A stretch of 5,499 nucleotides of DNA. Origin: Gallionellaceae bacterium. GTDB taxonomy: Bacteria > Pseudomonadota > Gammaproteobacteria > Burkholderiales > Gallionellaceae. Numbering within the stretch: position 1 is the stretch's first letter; the number at the start of each line of letters is the position of its first letter. The translations under genes were made by a program, and so were the position numbers. The DNA lies in assembly GCA_030690855.1 (NCBI GenBank), contig JAUYFR010000296.1, positions 1-5,499 on the forward strand, read 5' to 3'. This document shows, in pieces, positions 1-5,499 of the stretch. The notes beneath the pieces are model-generated. The model was not told the DNA's origin. It searched no databases and saw nothing but the letters and a program-made list of their open reading frames with translations.

Positions 1-797
1 TCGACGCGCAGCTTGAAATCGTCAAACGTCCGCGTGGTCCGGAGGTTCGCGCCTCTCCCTTCGTTGATCAACTCACCGTTCTTACGACGGTGAATGGTTT
101 CAATCAGAAAGCTCTTGCCGACAAGGTCAGCACACCTCTCCCGCAGTTCATCTTCCGAATGCAGCGCATCAAAATCCATCACGCTAAGCTGGGTGATTTC
201 TTCCTGGGTATAGCCGAGCATGCGGCAAAAAGCGTCATTGGCTTCAATAACCTTGCCCTGCAAATCTAAAATGTGGATGCCATCGGTAGAGGTTTGCAGC
301 AGGAGCTGATTGCGGCGCAGTAATATTTCGGTTTCCTGTTGCCGGTGCCTGATTTGTTCGCGTTGCGCATGAGTCTTCAGGACACGCCCGGCCGCGCCCG
401 GTAATAGTCTCAGATATTGCCCCGCAGTATCCTTAATCAGATAGTCGTCGGCGTCACGTTTCATCATCTCGACAGCCACCTCCGCATTGTCTTCACCGGT
501 AAGCATGATGATAGGAATAGGCCTATCCGAAAGTCCGGCAAGGTGTTTTATGAAGCTCAGTCCATCCATATCCGGCAGGTTGTAATCGAGCAGAATAAGG
601 CTGGGGCGGGGAGCCCCGTCAGGTGCGGCAAATTCACCTCGCTGCATCAGATAATCAAGTGCCTGATCACCCGTGACACAACGTCGAACTGGGTTAGCAA
701 AATTGGCCTTTTGAAAAGCACGCAAGGTGGCAAAGTAATCGTCATCGTTATCTTCGACGATTAAAATAAGGTGGGCTTCATTAGCCGCCATGGTCAT
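1..797 (-). CDS. Response regulator with receiver and C-terminal PAS domain (partial, runs off left edge)
   Basis: Open frame of 265 codons from ATG at 797 with no stop before the window edge. Residues about 8-140 form a CheY-like receiver: acidic pocket E15-D16, phospho-acceptor D71 in LILLDYNLPDMDG, T100 in MLTGED, K122 in DYLIKD. The style resembles Rcp1-like single receivers that partner phytochrome-type kinases. Residues about 141-165 are charged and probably helical (a linker or coiled coil), followed by a PAS domain from about 160 (TDGIHILD, then NDAFCRMLGYTQEE) that is still continuing at the edge. The start at 797 is chosen because AGGAG (803-807 on the plus strand) lies 5 bases upstream and the ATG overlaps the upstream kinase stop as ATGA, suggesting translational coupling; an internal ATG at 791 is less well spaced. 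It is probably phosphorylated by the kinase encoded just upstream. The output domain is not visible and could be another PAS, GGDEF, EAL or kinase domain. DNA binding is not indicated. Confidence 0.93.
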   Translation of the reverse strand, partial: MTMAANEAHLILIVEDNDDDYFATLRAFQKANFANPVRRCVTGDQALDYLMQRGEFAAPDGAPRPSLILLDYNLPDMDGLSFIKHLAGLSDRPIPIIMLTGEDNAEVAVEMMKRDADDYLIKDTAGQYLRLLPGAAGRVLKTHAQREQIRHRQQETEILLRRNQLLLQTSTDGIHILDLQGKVIEANDAFCRMLGYTQEEITQLSVMDFDALHSEDELRERCADLVGKSFLIETIHRRKNGELINEGRGANLRTTRTFDDFKLRV

Positions 798-1924
798 TCA
801 TTCTCCTTGCTCAATGTGAAATAAAATACCGTACCCTCCCCTTGCTCGGATTCAAGCCAGATACGACCGCCGTAACGTTCGATGATACGCTTGATGATGG
901 TCAGGCCGTCCAGTGCCGCCGCCATATTTATTTTGCTCATGCAATCGTTTAAATATCCGAAAAATATTTTCACGATGCGCAGCAGGAATGCCGATGCCAT
1001 TGTCGCGCACGTAAAAAATCGGAGTCGCCCCACGCCGGTCACAACCTACCTCTATCCACTTTGAGGACTTATCGTTATATTTTGCCGCGTTGGAAAATAG
1101 ATTTTGAAATATCTCACCGATACGGATGGCATCACCATGCACCGTACCCAAACGACCGTTGCGACGCAGTTCGATGCCTTCATTCGTCCATAAACGGCTC
1201 ATATCTTCCACCACGCTGTCAATCACGGCATCGACATCACTGGGACGTTGATCAGCTCGGTGCTGCCAAGACGCGAGTAGGCCATCAGGCTATCAATAAG
1301 AATGGAGAGTCGTTCGGCCAGCCGCTGGATGCTGCCGATGTATTGCCGGCCATTCTCATCCAGCTGAGGAGCATAGTCTTCTTTGAGAAAGCTGGCGTAG
1401 TTATGAATGCCACGTAACGGTTCTTTAAGGTCGTGCGCGGCGATGTAGGTAAATTCATCCAGCGATTTATTGAGCATTTCTACGCGCACGGCCTGATTTT
1501 TGGCTTCGTCCAACTCGGCGGCGTATTTAGCACGGTAGCGATGCATACCCTCTATGGACGCGCTCACGATGATGCCATCTACCAGAAATACTATGTTTGA
1601 CCAAAAACTCGCCTGCAACGCATCAATGGAAAATGAGTAATAAGGAGGAGTAAAAAAATATGTGGCCAGCAATAAGCCGATGATCGTGACCAACAATCCA
1701 GGCCGGAATCCGCCGATAACTGCCGCGAGTGTGACGGCTGGAAAAAAGGTTACATATTGCAACCCCGCATTAATGGGAGCTATGGCAAGACGTATTAAGA
1801 GAGCTACTGCAATGAGCGCAATGGCGATCAGATAAGCAGACGCCGCACCGCGCTCTGGCCGCGATTGCACAATCCGCTGGCTGATGTTGTGGATGAATGT
1901 CTGAATACGATCGTTAATGATCAT
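794..1924 (-). pseudogene. Membrane sensor histidine kinase (DUF4118-HisKA-HATPase_c), disrupted by two frameshifts
   Basis: Joined across two frame breaks, this is one kinase of about 377 residues. Frame one (1924 to 1223) holds a short cytoplasmic N-terminus, hydrophobic segments at about residues 30-50, 55-72, 76-92 and 105-122 resembling the KdpD four-helix DUF4118 region (VTFFPAVTLAAVIGG, then YFFTPPYYSF), a helical linker, and a HisKA domain with phospho-acceptor H164 in YIAAHDLKEPLRG. The second frame (about 1243 to 908) holds the HATPase N box (QNLFSNAAKYND), G1 box (DNGIGIP) and F box (IFRIFKRLH). The original frame then resumes with GLTIIKRIIERYGG and ends with stop TGA at 796-794. 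Breaks lie near 1242-1244 (one base apparently lost) and 907-909 (two bases apparently lost, inside the GTG-x-GL box). ATG 1924 is preferred over upstream TTG 1966; its ribosome site is weak and it overlaps the preceding gene by 11 bases, suggesting coupling. The intact form would autophosphorylate and pass phosphate to the neighbouring response regulator. Sequence error is a real alternative to true decay. Confidence 0.88.
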
Positions 1925-3620
1925 CGTTTTTAGTACCGTTAAATGCCTGAGACTCGGCTTGCACAAAGCTCAGAAACTCTTGCTCAGGCAAAGGCTTGCC
2001 ATAGAAAAAACCTTGTATCTCGTTACAGCCGAGCTCACGTAAAAAATCTTGTTGTTCCTGTGTCTCAACGCCTTCTGCGATCACTTGCAGATTAAACTGA
2101 TGCGCTAATCCAATGATAGACCGCACAATGGCTTCATCGTTTGGATCAATATTGATCTCGCGCACGAATGAGCGATCAATTTTGAGCTTGTGGACAGGCA
2201 TTTTTTTCAGGTAACTCAAACTGGAATAGCCAGTGCCGAAATCATCAATGGATAGCTTTAATCCCATTTCGCGCATTGCAGATATAAAGTCCAGCGCAAC
2301 TTGGGTATCGCTCAACATAATACTCTCGGTGACTTCGAGTTCCAGTTCACCCGGTTGAATCGCATGTTCCTGTATGACTGCGGCAATCAGTTGCGCGAAA
2401 TTGGGTTGCCGGAATTGGTGAATGGATAAATTGACTGCGACTGAGAACGGCAATGTCGCTTGTTGCCGCCATGCGGCAATTTTTTCACAAGCAGTACGCA
2501 AGACCCATTCCCCGATAGCGATAATCTGTCCAGTTTCTTCCGCTACCGGAATAAATTCCACTGGGGAGATCAGCCCTTTCGTGGGATGTTTCCAACGAAT
2601 CAACGCTTCCGCACCACAAAGTTTGTTGCTAACCAGATCCATTTGAGGTTGAAAAAATAGATAAAACTCGCTGCGCTCCAAGGCGAGGCGCAAATCTTTT
2701 TCCATCGAAAATAAATGGTTAATGCGAGCATTCATTTCGGCGGTAAAGAAGCGGAAGCAATTACGCCCTTCCTCCTTAGCGCGATACATCGCCACGTCGG
2801 CGTGTTTGCTCAAGGTGTCGATGTCCAAGCCGTTATCCGGATAGATGCTAATGCCAATGCTGGCCTGTACGGTTAGGCGTATGTCATCAATTTCATAGGG
2901 TTGGTTTAACAGCCTATCCAATAGCAACTGGGAGACGTGCGCTGCCTCTTTGATATCCGCTTCGCGCAACAGAATGCCGAATTCGTCACCGCCGATGCGC
3001 GACACGGTATCGCATTCGCGCACGCTATTCCGCAAGCTAAGGGCGACTGCCTGCAATAGCCTGTCACCCACGGCATGCCCCATTGAATCATTCACGTATT
3101 TGAATCGATCCAGATCAATGAACAGTAAGGCGAACTTCCGCTTATCGCGCTGTGCGGCGGAGATGAGTTGCTTAATTCGCTCATGCAGTAGGGTGCGATT
3201 AGGGAGTCCGGTCAAGGCATCATAATGCGCGAGAAGATCGATATTTTCCTCGTTCGCTTTGCGGACACTGATATCGGTAGCGATTGAGACGTAATGAGTC
3301 GCTTTTCCTTCGCTGTCTTTAACCGCAATAATCTTCAGCCACTTTGGGTAAAGATGACCGTCTTTATGCTTGTCCCATATCTCACCCGCCCAAAAACCGT
3401 TGCTATGGATAGCCCCCCACATGGTGCGGTAGAACGCTGCGTTATGCTCGCCGGAAGATAAGAGTCGCGGGTTTTTGCCAAGCACTTCTGACGCGGTGTA
3501 GCCGCTTGTATGGGTAAAAGCAGTATTGACCGAGATGATGTGTGCTTTAGCATCCGTAATCATCAGAACTTCACTGCTATGCTCGAAAATCACCTCCGCG
3601 AGGCGCAGCTCCATGAGCAC
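1914..3620 (-). CDS. PAS-GGDEF-EAL bifunctional cyclic-di-GMP synthase/phosphodiesterase
   Basis: Numbering is from GTG 3620 (568 residues). PAS spans about 7-122 (EVIFEHSSEVLMITDA, closing with ATDISVRK). GGDEF spans about 127-292: LTGLPNR entry, metal-binding D169 in FIDLDRFK, intact GGDEF at 210-214, and an RxxD inhibitory site (RECD, 201-204) five residues before it. EAL spans about 307-557: EAL at 338-340, Q324 in FFQPQ, N397 in VNLS, E432 in VTES, D459-D460 in the DDFGTG loop, K480 in KLKID, E516 in AEGVET and Q536 in QGFFYGKPLP. By family knowledge both active sites look complete, so the protein could make c-di-GMP from GTP and hydrolyse it to pGpG; which activity dominates cannot be read from sequence. 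No membrane segment is seen, so it is probably cytoplasmic. The start is uncertain: GTG 3620 has AGGAG six bases upstream; ATG 3614 is further from that site; GTG 3689 follows a G-run; TTG 3719 has no ribosome site. First gene of the operon. Confidence 0.95.
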   Translation of the reverse strand: MLMELRLAEVIFEHSSEVLMITDAKAHIISVNTAFTHTSGYTASEVLGKNPRLLSSGEHNAAFYRTMWGAIHSNGFWAGEIWDKHKDGHLYPKWLKIIAVKDSEGKATHYVSIATDISVRKANEENIDLLAHYDALTGLPNRTLLHERIKQLISAAQRDKRKFALLFIDLDRFKYVNDSMGHAVGDRLLQAVALSLRNSVRECDTVSRIGGDEFGILLREADIKEAAHVSQLLLDRLLNQPYEIDDIRLTVQASIGISIYPDNGLDIDTLSKHADVAMYRAKEEGRNCFRFFTAEMNARINHLFSMEKDLRLALERSEFYLFFQPQMDLVSNKLCGAEALIRWKHPTKGLISPVEFIPVAEETGQIIAIGEWVLRTACEKIAAWRQQATLPFSVAVNLSIHQFRQPNFAQLIAAVIQEHAIQPGELELEVTESIMLSDTQVALDFISAMREMGLKLSIDDFGTGYSSLSYLKKMPVHKLKIDRSFVREINIDPNDEAIVRSIIGLAHQFNLQVIAEGVETQEQQDFLRELGCNEIQGFFYGKPLPEQEFLSFVQAESQAFNGTKNDDH

Positions 3621-3626
3621 GCTGCG

Positions 3627-3631
3627 CTCCT
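3627..3631 (-). promoter_or_regulatory. Ribosome binding site AGGAG deciding the GTG start of the c-di-GMP enzyme
   Basis: On the minus strand AGGAG lies six bases before GTG 3620, the best-spaced Shine-Dalgarno among the candidate starts. The upstream in-frame stretch (3719-3621) contains several less-favoured codons, which agrees with it being leader rather than coding sequence. A purine run (AAGGGGGG) before GTG 3689 is the main competitor. Confidence 0.5.
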
Positions 3632-3691
3632 GTATAAGAGGTGTTACAGGAGAATGATTTGCCGGAAAAGTGAAATCTGATGCTTGCACGC

Positions 3692-3726
3692 GCCCCCCTT
3701 GAAAAGATATAACGAGCAACGGGGGC
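3692..3726 (-). promoter_or_regulatory. Possible leader hairpin over a G-rich ribosome-site-like run
   Basis: In the minus-strand leader, GCCCCC (3726-3721) plus TTG (3719-3717) can pair with CAA (3701-3699) plus GGGGGC (3697-3692). This gives a nine-base-pair stem with one G/G mismatch and a 15-base loop. It would mask the AAGGGGGG run before the alternative GTG start at 3689. A competing arm, GCGCCC at 3744-3739, can also pair with GGGCGC at 3695-3690. No T-run follows, so it does not look like a terminator. Function is inference only. Confidence 0.3.
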
Positions 3727-3747
3727 TGGGTTGCGTAAGGGCGCTAA

Positions 3748-3775
3748 AGTATCAGCACCCGATAAATCGAGTCAA
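3748..3775 (-). promoter_or_regulatory. Candidate sigma-70 promoter for the minus-strand operon
   Basis: On the minus strand TTGACT (3775-3770, five of six matches to TTGACA) is followed after 16 bases by GATACT (3753-3748, four of six matches to TATAAT). Transcription would begin near 3741, giving a leader of about 120 bases to GTG 3620 or about 50 bases to GTG 3689. The spacer contains a small palindrome, CGATAAATCG (3760-3769, plus strand), that could be an operator half-site. Confidence 0.45.
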
Positions 3776-3785
3776 GCTTTGCGCA

Positions 3786-3803
3786 CTGATTGTCCGCTGA
3801 TTG
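3786..3803 (+). repeat. Direct repeat CTGATTG, two copies 11 bases apart
   Basis: CTGATTG occurs at 3786-3792 and again at 3797-3803. The start-to-start distance of 11 bases is about one turn of the helix. It lies between the divergent genes, where a regulator could bind both copies on one face of the DNA. Chance occurrence cannot be excluded for a seven-base repeat. Confidence 0.4.
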
Positions 3804-3855
3804 AGTGAAGTCGGTTGCTTTGTACGCTGTAAAGGGTAGCATTTGCGCCATGCTG

Positions 3856-3871
3856 AACTCACAAACTCACA
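3856..3871 (+). repeat. Tandem repeat AACTCACA, two perfect copies
   Basis: AACTCACA at 3856-3863 is repeated immediately at 3864-3871 and followed by AAGTGACTT, a short near-palindrome. The array ends about 45 bases before the ATG of the plus-strand sensor, in its presumed promoter or leader. It may be a binding site or simple slippage. Confidence 0.4.
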
Positions 3872-3915
3872 AGTGACTTTGCAATAATTCAAATCATCGC
3901 GTTAAGTTCTTGAAA

Positions 3916-5499
3916 ATGTCTTCTATATTTTCCCAAATAATTTGGCGAAGCATCAGCATGTCTCTGCTGGGTTTAATCGTTACCGCGCTGCTTACAAGCG
4001 GCACTGCCCGAGCACTGACTTCATCTAGGCAATCCACTGATATTCCTGCTGTTCAAGTACAAAAAGACACTTTAATTGTGGGCAGTGAACAAGACTATCT
4101 GCCTTTCGCTACAGGCATGACCGATACCACGGCAGGCGGCTTTACGGTTGATTTGTGGAGAGCCGTTGCGGCAGAAGTGGGATTGAACTACACCATTCGC
4201 GTGAGACCTTTTCACCAGATTCTTCAGGAGTTCAAAGAAGGCAAGATTGATGTGCTGATCAATCTCGCCCAGTCGAGTGAGCGGCACAGGTTCGCTGATT
4301 TCACCGTTCCCCATGCCATTGTTCATGGCGCAATCTTTGTGCGTAAAGGTAACGCCAACATTCGCTCGGAGGACGACCTCTCCGGCAAATCCATCATCGT
4401 TATTAAAGCCGATTTGGCGCACGATTATGCTGTATCCAAAGGATGGGAGAAACAGCTAGTATTGATAGAAACGGCGGAGAATGGCCTGCGTCTGTTGGCA
4501 TCCGGCAAGCACGATGCCATGCTGCTGAGCAAGCTCGCCGGGATGCAAACGTTGCAAGCATTAAAACTTCGCAACATTGAAGCACTGAAATTCAAGGCAG
4601 GGTTCTCACAGAAATTTGCTTTTGCAGTGCCTGAAGGTCAGTCCGAATTGCTAGGCAAGATCAACGAAGGATTGGCTGCCACTAAATCCGACGAAATATA
4701 CGACCAACTGTACGACAAGTGGTTTGGCCTCTATGAGGCAAAAGAAGTCGGTCTGTACGACGTGTTGAAATATCTCATTCCTATTGTCTTGTTGTTCCTG
4801 GGAATCGCTGGGTATTTTTTCTATCGGCGGCAGATTGAACGTAAAGAGGCGGGGGAAAAATATCGTGATCTTTATGACCGTGCACCGGATATGTTTTTGT
4901 CAGTTGAAGCCAAAACCGCAAGGATTATCGATTGCAATCAAACCTTGTTAGATGCAACGGGCTATTCCAGAGAAGAGATTGTAGGGCATTCTGTGTTTGA
5001 ACTTTATCACCCGGATAGTGCCAACATTGCCCGGGCAATGTTCCAGAAATTTATAGATACTAAAGAATTGCATGGCGTGGAACTGCAAGTGCAACGCAAG
5101 GACGGCAGTAAAATTGATGTGAGTCTGAATGCAACGGCAGTGTGTAACGCGAATGGTGTCATTCTGCATAGTCGCTCGGCATTGCGCGACATTACCGAGC
5201 GTAAACAGATAGAAATTGAATTGCGCGATAGCGAGGAAAGGTTTCGTCAGCTATTTGAAAAGGCACCCATCGGGATTGCCATGGCAAAGCAGGATCAAAA
5301 AATATTTATAGCCAACCCTGCTTTCTGCCGGATGTTCGGTTATACGCAGGAAGAGTTGAGCGACATGACAGTTATCGAGCTGACTCATCCCGAGCATGTT
5401 GCCTTGACCCGGAAAATGGTCAAGGGAGTGCTCGATGGTGAGTTACCCGTTTACTCCCTCGACAAAAAATACATACGCAAGAACGGTGAGATGTTCTGG
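3916..5499 (+). CDS. Periplasmic SBP_bac_3 domain membrane sensor with two PAS domains (partial, runs off right edge)
   Basis: Open for 528 codons from ATG 3916 to the edge; the preceding in-frame stop is TGA 3874-3876. Residues 1-33 form a signal peptide: R11, a hydrophobic core about 15-28, and a likely cleavage site after TARA (A33). Residues about 52-280 match the family 3 solute-binding fold: TLIVGSEQDYLPFA, GGFTVDLWRAVAAEVG, IDVLINLAQSSERHRFADFT with ligand-type R123, then DDLSGKSIIV and the closing YDKWFG. One membrane helix follows at about 286-305 (YLIPIVLLFLGIAGYFFYRR), then PAS domains at about 316-435 (DRAPDMFLSVEA, closing RDITERK) and from about 436 (EERFRQLFEKAPIGIAMA, ANPAFCRMFGYTQEE). 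This is the layout of BvgS-like or GGDEF-type sensors; the output (kinase or c-di-GMP enzyme) is beyond the window. The usual aspartate after the DA motif is S205 here, so the ligand may not be an ordinary amino acid. The ribosome site is weak; ATG 3958 is possible but would drop the positive N-terminus. Confidence 0.93.
   Translation, partial: MSSIFSQIIWRSISMSLLGLIVTALLTSGTARALTSSRQSTDIPAVQVQKDTLIVGSEQDYLPFATGMTDTTAGGFTVDLWRAVAAEVGLNYTIRVRPFHQILQEFKEGKIDVLINLAQSSERHRFADFTVPHAIVHGAIFVRKGNANIRSEDDLSGKSIIVIKADLAHDYAVSKGWEKQLVLIETAENGLRLLASGKHDAMLLSKLAGMQTLQALKLRNIEALKFKAGFSQKFAFAVPEGQSELLGKINEGLAATKSDEIYDQLYDKWFGLYEAKEVGLYDVLKYLIPIVLLFLGIAGYFFYRRQIERKEAGEKYRDLYDRAPDMFLSVEAKTARIIDCNQTLLDATGYSREEIVGHSVFELYHPDSANIARAMFQKFIDTKELHGVELQVQRKDGSKIDVSLNATAVCNANGVILHSRSALRDITERKQIEIELRDSEERFRQLFEKAPIGIAMAKQDQKIFIANPAFCRMFGYTQEELSDMTVIELTHPEHVALTRKMVKGVLDGELPVYSLDKKYIRKNGEMFW

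Larger units (their letters stand above)
3621..3915. other. Divergent intergenic control region
   Basis: About 295 bases between the preferred start of the minus-strand operon (3620) and the start of the plus-strand sensor (3916). It contains the candidate minus-strand promoter, a possible leader hairpin and two short direct repeats, listed separately. A plus-strand promoter is not obvious: TTGCTT (3815-3820) and TAGCAT (3837-3842), 16 bases apart, are a weak match. No small gene, tRNA, terminator or recognisable c-di-GMP riboswitch was seen here. Confidence 0.6.

Noticed and set aside
1..75. Possible frameshift in the end of the response regulator PAS domain
   Set aside because: After RRKNGELI the residues look less PAS-like, but the frame stays open to the edge and neither alternative frame gives a clearly better PAS continuation, so no break can be claimed.
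417..764. Plus-strand open frame of 115 codons opposite the response regulator receiver
   Set aside because: It lies wholly antisense to a receiver domain with all conserved residues, and its translation shows no family resemblance. It is a shadow.
908..1244. Programmed ribosomal frameshifting as the explanation for the kinase breaks
   Set aside because: Neither break has a slippery heptamer or long homopolymer on the coding strand, and two different shifts would be needed in one gene. Indels or sequencing errors are simpler.
1061..1417. Plus-strand open frame of 118 codons across the kinase region
   Set aside because: It is antisense to clear HisKA and ATPase motifs, has no recognisable domain, and its translation is histidine- and arginine-rich as expected of a shadow frame.
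3692..3726. Rho-independent terminator
   Set aside because: The stem is GC-rich but has no following T-run in either direction, and no upstream gene would need to terminate there.
3720..3915. c-di-GMP (GEMM-type) riboswitch in the divergent leaders
   Set aside because: I looked for the conserved GEMM core on both strands because the neighbour is a c-di-GMP enzyme, and found no convincing match.
4072..4422. Minus-strand open frame of 116 codons opposite the solute-binding domain
   Set aside because: The plus strand here encodes a continuous, well-matched SBP_bac_3 domain; the antisense frame has no family features.

Overview
The window is a compact signal-transduction locus from a Gram-negative bacterium. 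GC is moderate (roughly half, judged by eye). The signal-peptide-bearing periplasmic sensor and the PAS/GGDEF/EAL and KdpD-type kinase families suggest a proteobacterium, most likely a betaproteobacterium. That placement is inference from protein style; no rRNA or marker gene is present.

Layout. Positions 1 to about 3620 are a minus-strand operon of three tightly packed genes, transcribed right to left: (i) a PAS-GGDEF-EAL cyclic-di-GMP enzyme (about 3620 to 1914); (ii) a membrane histidine kinase with a KdpD-like DUF4118 sensor region (1924 to 794), which overlaps the first gene by 11 bases; and (iii) a response regulator with a C-terminal PAS domain (797 to beyond position 1), joined to the kinase by an ATGA stop/start overlap. 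A divergent control region of about 300 bases (3621-3915) separates this operon from one plus-strand gene, 3916 to beyond 5499. That gene encodes a secreted-then-anchored sensor with a periplasmic SBP_bac_3 solute-binding domain, one membrane helix and at least two PAS domains. Its output domain lies outside the window.

How the parts fit. The kinase and response regulator look like a cognate pair: a Cph1-type HisKA domain with an Rcp1-like receiver. They are co-transcribed with an enzyme that keeps the residues for both making and breaking c-di-GMP. The divergent periplasmic sensor could share the same control region. The likely theme is sensing small molecules or membrane state and converting this into c-di-GMP or phosphorelay output.

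The main anomaly is that the kinase reading frame is broken twice, near 1243 and near 908. One base and then two bases appear to be missing, so the original frame returns before the stop. The protein motifs on each side of both breaks are well preserved. This means either a very recent pseudogene, a split kinase with a GTGA-coupled restart at 1226, or sequence errors. I see no RNA genes, mobile elements, CRISPR arrays or clear terminators, and no convincing sign of a wholly new system.
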